Assembly: GCA_029783825.1 (NCBI GenBank)
Contig: JAREIK010003123.1
Location: 562,501 to 626,500, forward strand
Reading direction: 5' to 3'
Length of the DNA: 64,000 bases
From: Sapria himalayana
Taxonomy: Eukaryota; Streptophyta; Magnoliopsida; Malpighiales; Rafflesiaceae
Below are positions 1 to 11,383 of this stretch, one piece after another. Both the position numbers and the translations under genes were made by a program. Position 1 is the first letter of the stretch. Each line of letters begins with the position of its first letter. The notes under the pieces were generated by a model. The model saw only the letters and a program-made list of their open reading frames with translations, ran no database searches and was not told the origin of the DNA.

Positions 1-416
1 GACTTCATCACATATGCCGAAGCTAAGTGTGACATATTATATATATATATATATATTTATATATGTAAATATGTATGTATATCTATAGAAATATTTATTT
101 TTTTGGAATTATTCCAAAAAATATGGACCTCCTCCAAAACATATGCTTGACATTTCTCTAAACAAAATATGATTTTCTTGGATTTACTCCGAGAAATATG
201 GATCTCCTCCAAAAAACATATTGGACATTTCTTCGACAAAATTTTTTTTTCCTTGGATATTTTCCAAAAACCACCAGGTAACTCAACCCGGACGTTGTCC
301 CAATTCGAGCTCGCAAATTTATAATAGCCATTCTCTAGAAAAAATATTGTGCAACTTAGTCTGGACGTTATCCCAATTCGAGTTCGCCAAATACAATCCA
401 TTTACCTTTATGTATA

Positions 417-445
417 TATGTGTGTGGGTGTGTGTGTGTGTGTGT
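417..445. repeat. (TG)n microsatellite inside the LTR
   Basis: An alternating TG tract with one G interruption. It sits at the same LTR position as a TA tract at 4865-4874 and an AC tract at 10352-10370, just upstream of the presumed LTR TATA box. Confidence 0.9.
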
Positions 446-875
446 ATCATGCACACACCCATGTATATGGAATGTTCCCGTGCATATGAAATGTAATTAT
501 GCCATTTACGATCAAATAATGTTTCAGACACAACTATAACAATCTAAAATTAATTCACATGTACTAAATTTTACTAAATGAAACATAGAAACTTTTTACC
601 AATTAACCATTTCTAATGATATTTTTAACAATTCGAATTGAAATATAAAATATAATCATTTATGGCCTTTAAATAGAAAGGAATTCTGATAAAAGAAAAC
701 CACTATCTTCCGGAAAATTTCATGGATAATAATTTTGATGCCAAACTGAAAATTTTGTCACGTAGACCAACTTTAGTTCTTGGACTACACAGTGACTTTC
801 TCTCCAGAATAATCCATTATGATCAAAAGAAAAATAATGAATCATTTATATTTTTTTTCCTCTACACAGTGACTT

Positions 876-905
876 TCTCTCTCTCTCTCTCTCTTTCTCT
901 CTCTC
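876..905. repeat. (TC)n microsatellite
   Basis: About 30 bases of CT/TC repeat inside the inverted LTR. The other LTR copies show only a short GAGAGA tract at the equivalent place (near 4430 and 9930), so the repeat has lengthened in this copy. Confidence 0.85.
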
Positions 906-1340
906 CTGAAGTTTATTTTTTTCCCCGTCAAGTGTCATCCTGTTTTTCGGATTCACGTCATTTTTTAATAAAAAAATTAATTATAATAATAAATTTTTTA
1001 TTTTTTTTGTCAGATGACTAGACCATGCATGCGCAACCATGTGCGGACATCATGGCATGGTCTTTTCGTCTATGTGTGTTTTTTTAATTAATTAATTTAT
1101 TTATTTTAAAAAGTATTTAAATAAATAAAAAAAATAAATAAATTCTGAATATCTCAGAATTTGATGAAATGTATCACCATAACTATATTTTTCAAGATGA
1201 ATTCAATAAAGAAATCCATTTTATCATCGGGGTCATAAATTTTCTGTTTATTTTTCTCATTCCAAAATTACTATTTTACTTTTTTTTTAACAAAAAACAA
1301 ATCATGTTATTTATTTCTTCATTTTTTTCGGGATTTCACA

Positions 1341-3974
1341 TCGTGACTCTAAAAAATGACCATGACTCTAGAATGCATTAAATCTTTTTATAACATAAAG
1401 TTATGATGTTGGGAAATGACCATGACTTGGGTCTAATATCTCTATAACACAAATCATGGAACTTTGAAGTGGTCGTGGCTTCATGAACCCATCTTTTTGT
1501 TCTTTATAAAAGGCCATGACAATAGGAAAGGATATGAAATTGTGAATGACCTCCCATATTATTATATGACTATAAAACTATTAAATAACCGAAGGCATTG
1601 ATATTGTATTTTTTGATCATTATTTGGCCACCATACTATGAAATAGCCATGATATTGAGAATGTTTCTCATGTGTATGGATGTAGTATTAATAAATTGTC
1701 GTAGTACAAAAAGTACCTTTCATATGTCTATGACACCATAAGTGGTTGTGATACTAGCCTTCACTTTTCTCATATATCATGTCACAATGAGGCTATAAAG
1801 ATGCTATGACCACGTCAATAATTATTAAATTAGACTATCTCTAAAAAACATAGTCTTTATATATAGACTATGTTTTGAAAATCACAGCCTAGGTAAGTAT
1901 AGTTAAAAGGGTGAGCATAGTTAAAAGTCTCACAGTATACACGTAGTTAAAAGTCCTACATTTTGACTACATTTTTTAGACATAGTCTAAATAATCAAAA
2001 AAAAAAAAGTCTGTAAATATATTTCGACTACATTTTATCAAAAACTAGAGTCTAGATGAGTGTAGTTAAAAGTCTCATGTTTAGACTATATTTTTTTTAG
2101 ATGTAGTTAAATAGTCAAAAAAAAAAGTCTATTTTGAACATTTTGACTACATTTCTCAAAACATAGTATAAACATGGATCCTATCATTAAAAAATATACT
2201 TTCAATTCCAAAAAAAAAAACTAAAAATATTGAATTCAAAGATCCAATACTATCATACAAATATCCAATATAGTTTTAGAAACAAACATTCATAAACAAA
2301 CATCTAATTTTTTCAAAATGTAGTTTTCATATGCTTTATGCATTCTTCATGCAAAATGTCAATCTCTTCTTTTTTATAAGTTTTCTCCTCACCAAACTAC
2401 ATATATACATAAGTTCTTAGAAAAATTGCACTAAATAACATGACATAAAAATCTAAAACTATAAAAAGCACTACTTACATGAATCACATACACAATATAA
2501 ATAACATACCTTTTTAGACACATGTTGAGCATCTTTAATTTTTTAAGTTGGTTGTACAAATAACCAAACAAAAAACAAAGAAACACTATTACAACAATGC
2601 ACAAATATTGCAGCCACACAAATGAATTCACCAAACAGAATATCTTGTTCCTTCAAATGCAATCACCGATCTAACATGGTTACAACCAATATATTATGCA
2701 CCTTGCAAACATAATCACCAAATATAAATTCAAGTTAAATTAAATTTTATCATGCAACAAAATCATTATTACATCACACATGCAACATGATATTACACTG
2801 ATGCCACCAAACAAATCATATTGAAAACCACCATCAAAAATATCACAAACCCATCAAACCATCATGAAACCTGCATTGCAATTCCATGGGCAACTATCTA
2901 TACCACCAAGATAGCAAAAACATGTGAAAAATTAGTCTTATATGAGAGAATGTTCAATGCTGAATTAAAAACCAACAAATAAAAAAAAAGAATAATTAAA
3001 AACTAACATTGCATTTCTATGAGCCAATATCTACACCACTACAATGAAAAACTAGCAAGAACACAAATATAAAAAATATATTAAATATAATAATCATGGA
3101 ACCTCCTAAAAATTCTATAACTAATAAAAAAAGGTGTCTAGTATTCCTCAAATGAATCCTTGCAAGTGCTCAACCCATTCTCCATGCATTCTTCGAAGGA
3201 AGCCTTGCAAGTGCTCAACTCATTCTCCGTGCAAAATGTTGATCTCTTCTTGTTTATAAGTTTTCTTCTCGCCAAACTATATATATACACAAGTTATTCA
3301 AAAAAAAAAACACTAAATAACAAGACATAAACATTCAAAACCATAAAAAATACTACTTATATGAATTATTATGAAAAAATAACCTATCTTTTCATCAGTT
3401 GAAATGATAGGTAAACACTTGTAGTGGAGTTTGAGCTCTGCAACATAATTTCAGGTTAAATAAATGATACATAATTCTTTGTGTGAATGTCTACTTATTT
3501 TTATTTTATTACATAATGTAGAAAAAAACTATTAGGTTACCTCCCAAGAAGTATTATGTTTTGTTACGGATTTGGGAACTCAAAAATAATTCGATATTGC
3601 TTGTGGATTGGGATTATTTTATTGTAGTTTCATTTTATAAGCATTTCAGGAAGAAACTCGTCTTAAACTTAGCTCAGTTAGAAGGCTAGACTTCTCCCAT
3701 ATCCATCTATATTCCAGAATGGGCAATGAAGATGATGATATTAACGTAAAATTAGCATCATCGAACTGATGCCTTTCCTTTTATATATATTAAAATTGAA
3801 ACCGAACATTAATGTATATTAATTCAATCCATTTAGTTTTTTTTTATTAAAAAAAATAGATTAAATTTATTTAAAATATAAAAATAAAAAAATATAATTA
3901 ATTTAATGCATATAAAAAATTAATTCGATTTAATAGATAAATAGATTGCAATTAAATGAACTATTCTTATTATG
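1341..3974. other. AT-rich non-coding stretch, no gene seen
   Basis: No coding signature was found on either strand. The first 500 bases are rich in CATGAC/GTCATG words, like those around 33.7-34.1 kb and 36.6-37.3 kb, which suggests retroelement spacer or LTR-derived sequence. A 119-bp tandem repeat lies near 1900-2170. Bases 2280-3380 hold two diverged copies of a segment containing CTCTTCTT.TTTATAAGTTTTC (near 2355 and 3242) with similar surroundings, a further local duplication. Confidence 0.6.
1899..2170. repeat. Diverged tandem repeat, period about 119 bp
   Basis: The word GTAGTTAAAAGTC starts at 1943 and again at 2062. Each is followed by a TTTAGAC/TTTGACTACA word, an A-run, and a second GACTACATTT word about 90 bp later. 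Within each unit the GACTA and TAGTC words form short inverted pairs. Function unknown; possibly a transposon subterminal region. Confidence 0.55.
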
Positions 3975-3979
3975 TATGT
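3975..3979. repeat. Target-site duplication TATGT, left copy
   Basis: TATGT immediately precedes the 5' LTR, and the same five bases follow the 3' LTR at 11179-11183. This fixes both ends of the gypsy element. Confidence 0.9.
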
Positions 3980-4870
3980 TGTGAAATCCCAAAAAAATGA
4001 AGAAATAAATAATATGATTTATTTCTGGAAAAAAAATAGATAAAATAGTTATTTTGCAATAAGAAAAATAAATTGAAAATTTTAGAACATTGATGATACA
4101 ATGGATGTTATTATTAAATTTGTCTTTGAAAATATAGCTACGGTGACAAATTTCATAAAATTATGAGGAAGTTAGAATCTAGTTTTTTTTAATTATTATT
4201 TAAATAATTTTTAAAATAAATAATTAAATAAAATAAAATAAAATAAATAAACAAGCTTAAACAAAAAGACCGCACCACGACATCAACACATGGCTGTACA
4301 TGTGTGATCCAGGCACGTGACAAATAAAATAAATAAAAAAAATTACAATAATAATTTTTAATAAAAAAAATGACGTGAATCCAAAAAACGAGATGATGCC
4401 TGATGGGGAAAGAAAAAAATAAACTTCAGGAGAGAGAAATAGTCGCTGTACATAGGAACAAAATATAAATGATCCATTGATTTTCTTTTAATTGTAATTG
4501 ATTATTCTAGAGTCGGAATAGAATAGTCCAAGAACTAAAGTTGCTCTATGTGACAAAATCTTCAGTTTGCCATCAAATTTATAATTTTCGGTGAAATTTT
4601 ATGGAAGGTGGTAGTTTTCTCTTATCAAAATTTCTTTCTATTTAGAGGTCATAAATGATAATATTTTATATTTCAATTCGAATTGTTAGAAATATCATTA
4701 AAAATGATTAATTGGTAAAAAGTTTATGTATTTCGTTTAGTAAAATTTAATACATGTGAATTGAGTTTGGATTGTTATAGTAGTGTCTAAACATCATTTA
4801 ATCATAAATGGCATAATTGATTTCAGTATGCATGGGAACATTCCATATATATGGGTGGGTGCATGATATA

Positions 4871-4878
4871 TATATAAA
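4871..4878 (+). promoter_or_regulatory. Probable LTR TATA box
   Basis: TATATAAA directly downstream of a dinucleotide tract. The 3' LTR has ATATAAAA at the same place (10374). Position upstream of the AATAAA signal fits the U3/R layout. Confidence 0.5.
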
Positions 4879-5551
4879 GGTATATGGATTGTATTTAGTG
4901 AACTTGAATTGGGACAACGTCTAGACTGAGTTGCATGGTATTTTTTCTGGAGCATGGCTATTATAAATTTGTGAACTCAAATTGGGACAATGTCTAGGTT
5001 GAGTTACGGGATGATTTTTGAAAAATATCCAAGGAAAAAATATTTTCTTGGAGAAATGTCCAATATGTTTTTTGGAGGAGGTCCATATTTCTCGGAGTAA
5101 ATCCAAGAAAAACATATTTTGTTTGGGGAAATGTTCAATATATTTTTCGGAATAATTCTTAAAAAATAAATATTTTTATAGATGTATATACATATATACA
5201 TATATACATATCTATATGTATAATATATCACACTTAGCTTCGGTATGTGTGAGTGAATAGATTAGACTTAGAAATATGAACATATATATTTTTCATCCAT
5301 AATTATATTTATATAAATATTATACTTGAATGGGTATTGATAAATATGCACGATGTTTTATGTGCACTTAGGTAGTAAGGAGTAATTCTGTAGAAGTTTA
5401 CCTTTACTGAGCTTTGCTCACTCTGTTGCAGGACCCCTTTCAGGTACAGGTCCACGACAGATGATAGATCCACATGCGGGATCGCACGTGTGAAGAACAG
5501 CCGGTCATGGCTTAAAATAATGTATTATGTGTTTTGTAATTCCTTTGAGCA

Positions 5552-5557
5552 AATAAA
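5552..5557 (+). terminator. LTR polyadenylation signal
   Basis: AATAAA about 100 bp before the LTR end; the 3' LTR carries the same hexamer at 11071-11076. Confidence 0.5.
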
Positions 5558-5662
5558 AGAAAACAAATGTGTATGCTACATTTGGGAATATTTTATTTTA
5601 TAGGACATTTTGTTGTGTGATGGAATGTAATGGGATCCCTTGGGGGATGGGGTGTCACAGCA

Positions 5663-5674
5663 TGGTATTAGAGG
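5663..5674 (+). promoter_or_regulatory. Primer-binding site, tRNA-Met type
   Basis: TGGTATTAGAGG lies three bases after the 5' LTR. It matches the usual initiator-tRNA-Met site TGGTATCAGAGC at 10 of 12 positions. Confidence 0.8.
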
Positions 5675-5904
5675 TTAGCTATACAATTACCTATAACTCA
5701 GAAATTAGTACAAGTTTCATAAGGTGGTTGAAATATTTAGATATATAAATATCTAAAACTCATGGAAAAAAAGAAATGCTAGGGTAAAGAAACATAACCT
5801 TAATGGTTCAGAAAATGAAACTATATTTCAAAATGAAAAGTCTATTATTAGTTGGCATGTGCACTAATAATAAAAAATCATTGTGATTCTTATATTATTA
5901 TTTG

Positions 5905-6390
5905 ACTTATGCATATGAAAAGTAGAGAACGAGGACATGGGGGACATCTACAAAATAAGGATCAACCCCCAGCCATCTTTGATTAAGAGGCTCTCATAGA
6001 GGCCGTGGGTGTCACTATTGCGAGAGTTGCACAAACTAGTGCAGCTAAAGTTCAAAAAAGGCCAAGTAACCTACAAAGGTTTAAGGCACATCATCCTCCA
6101 ATATTATGGTAGAAGGAGACCCAATGACAGTAGATTATTGGTCACGAAAAGTTTAGAAAAAACTTAGACGAAACATTGTATTTGACTTCTCCCATTGGAA
6201 CTAAGGTAAAAATTAGTCAGATATGTAAAGATTGTGAGTTAGAAATCTCAAGGATTCTACTCATGGCAGACCTTAGAGTCATGTACATGTCGGATTTTGA
6301 TATAATTCTTGGCATAGACTGGCTAACAGCACATCGAGTCATTATTGATTGTGAACTAGAAGAATTATTATCCACACACCAGATGATATA
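5905..6390 (+). pseudogene. gypsy gag-protease remnant with large deletion
   Basis: The first about 250 bases read as the start of a gypsy gag: a serine/arginine-rich opening, then a GDPMTVDYWSRKV block that corresponds to the conserved G-DP-----W-----V segment. Within a few codons the reading jumps to the second half of a retroviral-type protease: YLTSPIGTKVKIS, then DFDIILGIDWLTAHRVIIDC at residues about 40-60 of the clean stretch starting 6176. The rest of gag, the zinc knuckle and the catalytic DSGA motif are absent, so a deletion near 6150-6175 has fused the two ends. Stops (TAG, TGA) also interrupt the gag part. Confidence 0.8.
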
Positions 6391-6509
6391 GTTGTTGTAT
6401 TTCAGAGAGATAAGCATGATGCTTTATTCTAGACTATATATGATTCTAAATGGTATGGATAACTTATGGGTTGCCTGGCATGTCTCACCTTAGAAAAAAA
6501 ATAGACATT

Positions 6510-7880
6510 GAATATGGATCTGCCTCGGATAATTTGTGAATACGAGGTTGGTTTTCCTGATGAATTACTAGGATTACCCACGCACAAAAATGTGGATTTT
6601 TGTATTGAGTTACATACTAGTACATCACCCATTTCTATGATTCCACATGGGATGACACTGATTGAATTACAAGAACTCAATGTTTAGATACAAGATTTAT
6701 TGGACAAGGGTTTCATTAGACCTAGCACTTCACCTTAGTGTGCTCTAGTTTTATTTGCAAATAAGAAGGATAAAACTCTTCGACTATGCATTGATTATCA
6801 ATAGTTGAATAAAGTTACAATAAAGAATCGGTATCCATTACCAAGAATTGATAATTTGTTTGATCAGTTAAAAGGGGCACAAATCTTTTCCAAAATAGAT
6901 TTTTTTACTTAATATCATCAGTTGTGAGTTAGAGAGGCTGACATTCCTAAGACAACATTTAGAACACGGTGTTGCATTTTGAGTTTACTGTAATACCTTT
7001 TGAATTAATGAATGTACCAACAATATTCATGGATCTCATGCATAGAATATTTTAACCATATTTAGATCATTTTGTTGTGATTATTGTGGATAACATTTTA
7101 ATCTATTCTTAATCCGAAGGAGAACATGATGATCATTTAAATATTATTCTCTAAACTTTGAGAGAACATAAGTTGTATGCCAAGTTTGGTAAATGTGACT
7201 TTTAGTTGGCATAAGTAATATTTTTGGGATATGTAGTATTAGCTATTGGTGTCTCCGTGGACCCTAAAAAAGTCAAGGCAATCATAAGTAGGGATAGACT
7301 AGGGTCATTTTTTGAAATACGTAGTTTTTTGGTATTGGTTGGATATTACAGAAAATTTATTGAGAATTTTTCCTAGTTAGCTGCTCCAATGACTAGATTG
7401 ACCAGGAAGGAAGTCAAGTATGAGTTGACTAATTCATGTAAAAACACATTCCATGAATTGAAAGGGAGACTTACTTTAGCTCTTATTTTGATAGTTCCGG
7501 ATAGGGGACAGAAATATACAGTGTATTGTGATGTCTCAAAAAATGGATTGGATGTGTTCTGATGCATTTTGAAAGAGTTGTAGGTTACGGTTCAAGAGAA
7601 TTAAAGAATCATGAGAGAAATTACCTCACACATGATAAAGAGTTGTTGGCTATAGTCTTTGATTTAAAAATATGATGCCACTATTTGTATGGGGAGCAAT
7701 TTGAGATATATTTAGACCATAAAAGTCTGAAATATATCTTTACACAATGAGATCTTAACATGAGATAGTTTCGATGGATTGAGTATCTAGAAGATTATGA
7801 TTTTACTTTGCATTACCATCCATGTAAGACAAATGTGGTGGCTGATGGGCTTTGTCAGAAGTCACGAGATGCACTTGCTA
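6510..7880 (+). pseudogene. gypsy reverse transcriptase-RNase H, decayed
   Basis: Recognisable RT blocks in order: DLLDKGFIRPSTSP (about 6700), [20 protein letters not shown] (6780-6840), [10 protein letters not shown] (6875), YHQL-VREADIPKTTF (6915-6960), then after a frameshift FMDLMHRIF-PYLDHFVV (7030-7075) and IIVDNILIYS. The catalytic FVDD box reads IVDN, so one of the two metal-binding aspartates is lost. RNase H follows with [35 protein letters not shown] and DHKSLKYIFTQ, ending at the VVADGL block near 7845. Many stops fall where Arg, Gln or Trp codons are expected, as predicted for C-to-T or G-to-A changes. Confidence 0.88.
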
Positions 7881-7959
7881 GTATAGCTTTGCAAGAATGA
7901 GATATTCTTAAAACTGTGGGATGATTTAGCTTATAATATAGTAGTCAAAGTTAGGGTAT

Positions 7960-9420
7960 TATCGGAAGTTTTAGTAGTTAAATCTTCACTATTAAATAAG
8001 GTGATTGAGATGCATAAACAAGATTCAGAAATATTATCTATAAAGAACTGAGTAGAGACTGATACATGCGATGAATGTTGGGTTGTTCATATAGATGATG
8101 GTCTTGAGTTTAGGGGACAAATTGTGGTTCCCCAGATAGTAGAATTAAGAGATGAAATTCTTAGAGAATTTCATTGTTCCTATTTTATAGTACACCCGGG
8201 TGGCACAAAGATATATAATGATTTTCGTTCCCAGTATTACGGTAATGGGATGAAGAGACACATTGGAGATTTTGTTCGATGATACCTCATGTTTTAGTAG
8301 ATAAAGGCTGAGCATCAGAGACTAGCAGGATTACTCTAACCTTTAGAGGTAGTAGAGTGGAAATGAGAGCATATCATGATGGATTTTGTGACTCATTTGC
8401 CACGAACATCACGAAAACATGATGTTGTGTGGGTAATCATAGACCAGCTTACAAAGTCTGCACCTTTTTGGGAATGCGAATGACCTTCACATGTGAGGAA
8501 TTGTGCAAGTTATACATATGAGAAATTATCTGATTACATGGAGTACTAGTATCTATTGTATTGGATAGAGTTCTTAGATTTACATCTCATTTTTGGAAGA
8601 GTTTCTTGAAAGTAATGGGAACACAATTGATAATGAGCACTACTTTTCATCCACAAATAGACAGTAAGTCAGAAATAACCATACAAGTTTTGGAAGATAT
8701 GCTACGAGCATTTTGTCAAGATTTCAAGGGTAGCTGGGAAGAACATATCCCTTTGGTTGAGTTTGCCTATAACAATAGTTATCAGGCAAGTATCCAAATG
8801 ATATCATATGAAGCATTGTATGGAAGGCTATGTCGATTTTTAATTTGTTGGGTTGAAATGGGAGCCAGATCCATCACGGGTTCAGATGTGATTAGAGATA
8901 CCTTAGAGAAAGTAGGTTTGATATGACAATATCCTCTTACAGCTCAAAGTCAACAGAAAAGTTATGCTGATAGATGAAGACGACCTCTAGAATTTGAGGT
9001 GTGAGATCATGTTTTCTTGAAAGTAATGCCAAAAAGGGGAGTAATTAAATTTGGCAAGCATAAAAAGTTATCGTCAAGATATATTGGGCCTTTTGAAATA
9101 CTTGAGAAGGTAGGTTTGGTTGCTTATCAATTGGCATTACTACCACATTTATCTGGTGTCCACGAGATATGTTGTCTCTATGCTTAGAAAATATATTACT
9201 GATCCAACTTAAATAATGGATTGGGGTGAACTCATTATTGATAGAGATGGAATGTTTAAAGAAATATTAGTGCATATCACTGATAGTCGAGACCATGTTT
9301 TGTGACGCAAGACTTTGAGGCTAGTAAATGTAATATGATAGCATCCGGGAATAGAAGAAGCAATATGAGAACGTGAAGACATGATGCATGTCACTTATCC
9401 TTTTTTATTTGAAAATAAAG
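7960..9420 (+). pseudogene. gypsy integrase and C-terminal region, decayed
   Basis: The integrase reads through a zinc-binding region (HCSYFIVHPGGTKIYNDF, about 8170), then KAEHQRLAGLL and MDFVTHLPRTSRKHDVVWVI (about 8380-8440), which contains the first catalytic Asp. A clean stretch at 8561-8926 holds FTSHFWKSFLKVMGTQL and IQVLEDMLRAFCQDFKGSW plus VEFAYNNSYQASIQM, with the DSKSE glutamate conserved. Downstream, SSRYIGPFEILEKVG (about 9080) is the typical gypsy integrase tail motif, followed by a region ending EERE/YPFLFE-like (about 9360-9410) consistent with a chromodomain-type end. Several stops and shifts interrupt it. Confidence 0.85.
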
Positions 9421-9510
9421 GTATATGTTTTAGTAATTTAATAATTATTTAACTTTAAGATATGTTTATAATTATAAAATTGTATATGTGAGAATTTTAG
9501 GATGAAATTT

Positions 9511-9523
9511 TATAAGGAGACAA
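9511..9523 (+). promoter_or_regulatory. Polypurine-tract region
   Basis: TATAAGGAGACAA immediately precedes the 3' LTR. It is the expected position for second-strand priming; the purine run is short and interrupted. Confidence 0.5.
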
Positions 9524-11178
9524 TGTTAAATCCTGAAAAAAAATAAAGAAACAAATAAAATGATTTGTTTCTAGAAAAAAGGGTAAAATAGTAATTTTTC
9601 AATAAAAAAATAAACTGAGAATTTTAGTACCATAATGATAAAATAGATTTCATTATTGAATTCGTCTTGGAAATATAGCTACGGTGACAAATTTTATTAA
9701 ATTTTGAGGAAGTCAGAATTTAGTTATTTTTTTATTATTATTTAAATAATTTTTAAAATAAATAAATAAATTAAATAAAAAACAAACATAAATGAAAAGA
9801 CCACACCTTGATGTCAGAATGTGGCTGTGCATGCGTGGTCTAGGCGTCTGACAAAAAAATAAATAAATAAATAATTATCATAATAATATTTTTAATAAAA
9901 TAAAATAAAATAAAAAATAAACTTCGAGAGAGAGAGAGTCACTGTACGGAGGATAAAAATATAACTGATCCATTGATTTTCTTTTGATCTTAACGGATTA
10001 TTCTGAAGTCAGAATAGAATAATCTAAGAACTAAAGTTGCTCTACGCGACAAGATCTTTAGTTTGACATCAAATTTATAAATTTTCATGAAATTTTCTAG
10101 GAGGTGGTGGTTTTTTCATATCAGAACTTTTTTTTTATTTAAAGGCCATAAATGATCATGTTTTATATTTTAATTCAAATTGTTAGAAATAGTTAATTGG
10201 TAAAAAGTTGTTGTGTTTCGTTTAGTAAAATTTAGTACAGGTGAATTGAGTTTGGATTGTTATAACTATGTCTGAAATATCATTTAATCGTAACTGACAT
10301 AATTATATTTCATGTGCATGGGAACATTCCATATACATGGGTGAGTCCATGACACACACACACACACACATGCATATAAAAGTATATGGATTATATTTGG
10401 CGAACTCAAATTGGGGCAATATCTAGATTGAGTTGCGTGCTATTTTTTTCTGGAGCATGGCTATTATAAATTTGTGAACTCGAATTAGGACAATGTCCAG
10501 GTAGAGCTACACAGTGGTTTTGGAAAATATCCAAGGAAAAAAATATTTTGTCGAAGAAATTTCCAATATGTTTTTCAGTGAAGGTTCATATTTTTTAGAG
10601 TAAATCCAAGAAAAACATATTTTGTTCGGAAAAATGTTCAATATATTTTTCGGAGTAGGTCTATATATTTTGGAATAATTCCAAAAAAATAAATATTTTT
10701 ACAGATATATTTACATATATACATATATAAATATTTCTATGTATAATATGTCGTACTTAGTTTCGGCATGTGTGTGAGAGTCGATGGGACTTATAAATAT
10801 GGGCATATAAATAGTTCATTCATAATTACATTCATATAAATACTATACTTGAATGAGTGTTGATATATATGCATGATGTTTTATGTGCACTTAGGTAGGG
10901 AGTAAATCTATAGAATTTTACCTCTATTAAGCTTTGCTCACTACATTGCTGGACCCCTTTCAGGTACAGGTCCAGGGTAGATGACAGAACTACATGCGAG
11001 ATCTCACGTGTGAAGAAAAGTCGGTTGTGACTTAAATAATATATTACGTGTTTTTTAATTCTGCTGAGTAAATAAAAGAAAAAAAATGAGTACGCTACAT
11101 TTAGAAATATTTTATTTTATTGCACATTTTGTTGTGTGATAGAATGTAATGGGACCTCCTGGGGGATGGGGTGTCACA
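9524..11178 (+). repeat. 3' LTR of the gypsy element
   Basis: A 1655-bp repeat from TGTTAAATCC to GGTGTCACA, followed by the TATGT duplication at 11179-11183. It carries an (AC)n tract at 10352-10370 that is absent from the 5' LTR, which has a TA tract there. Confidence 0.92.
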
Positions 11179-11183
11179 TATGT
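11179..11183. repeat. Target-site duplication TATGT, right copy
   Basis: Pairs with 3975-3979. Confidence 0.9.
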
Positions 11184-11383
11184 ACATATATTTCAAACCA
11201 ATAAAAAATATATACCTTTATTTATCACTTCTAGATAAATAAAATTATATTAATTATAATTCATACTTTTATAAAATTATAATTATACTCTCTCACTTAT
11301 TCTATACATATAATGACTTCTTTTACTTATCATAAATTAAACTTTACCTTCTGTTCTAATTTTTTCAAGTTGTTTTTAAACAA

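Larger units (their letters stand above)
1..1340 (-). mobile_element. Ty3/gypsy LTR, inverted, cut by window edge
   Basis: The reverse complement of this stretch matches the first about 1.26 kb of the LTR at 3980-5659. The match runs from the LTR start (TGTGAAATCC, seen here as its complement ending at 1340) to the segment around the AAGCTAAGTGTGA motif near position 20. The remaining U5 side lies left of the window. The sequence just beyond 1340 does not look like the purine-rich tract that precedes the 3' LTR of the complete copy, so this is more likely a 5' LTR or solo LTR than a 3' LTR. Any internal region would lie off the left edge. Confidence 0.85.
3980..5659 (+). repeat. 5' LTR of the gypsy element
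   Basis: A 1680-bp repeat starting TGTGAAATCC and ending GGGGTGTCACA. It matches 9524-11178 throughout and the inverted copy at 1-1340. Landmarks are a TATA-like box near 4871, the block CTTTGCTCACT with CAGGACCCCTTTCAGG near 5410-5450, and an AATAAA at 5552. Confidence 0.92.
3980..11178 (+). mobile_element. Full-length Ty3/gypsy LTR retrotransposon (probable chromovirus), defective
   Basis: A complete element of about 7.2 kb with two LTRs of about 1.7 kb, TG/CA ends, a 5-bp TATGT target-site duplication, a tRNA-Met-type primer-binding site and the pol order protease, RT, RNase H, integrase typical of Ty3/gypsy. The long LTRs ending GGTGTCACA, and the sequence AGGATGAAATTTTATAAGG just before the 3' LTR, resemble plant Tekay/Del chromoviruses; that sub-family call is from memory of the family. 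Every domain carries stop codons, most of gag is deleted, and the RT catalytic motif is mutated, so it cannot move on its own. The two LTRs differ at many sites, so the insertion is old. Confidence 0.9.

Noticed and set aside
722..1021. Plus-strand frame of 99 codons near the left end
   Set aside because: It runs antisense through the LTR and is driven by a TC microsatellite and T-runs.
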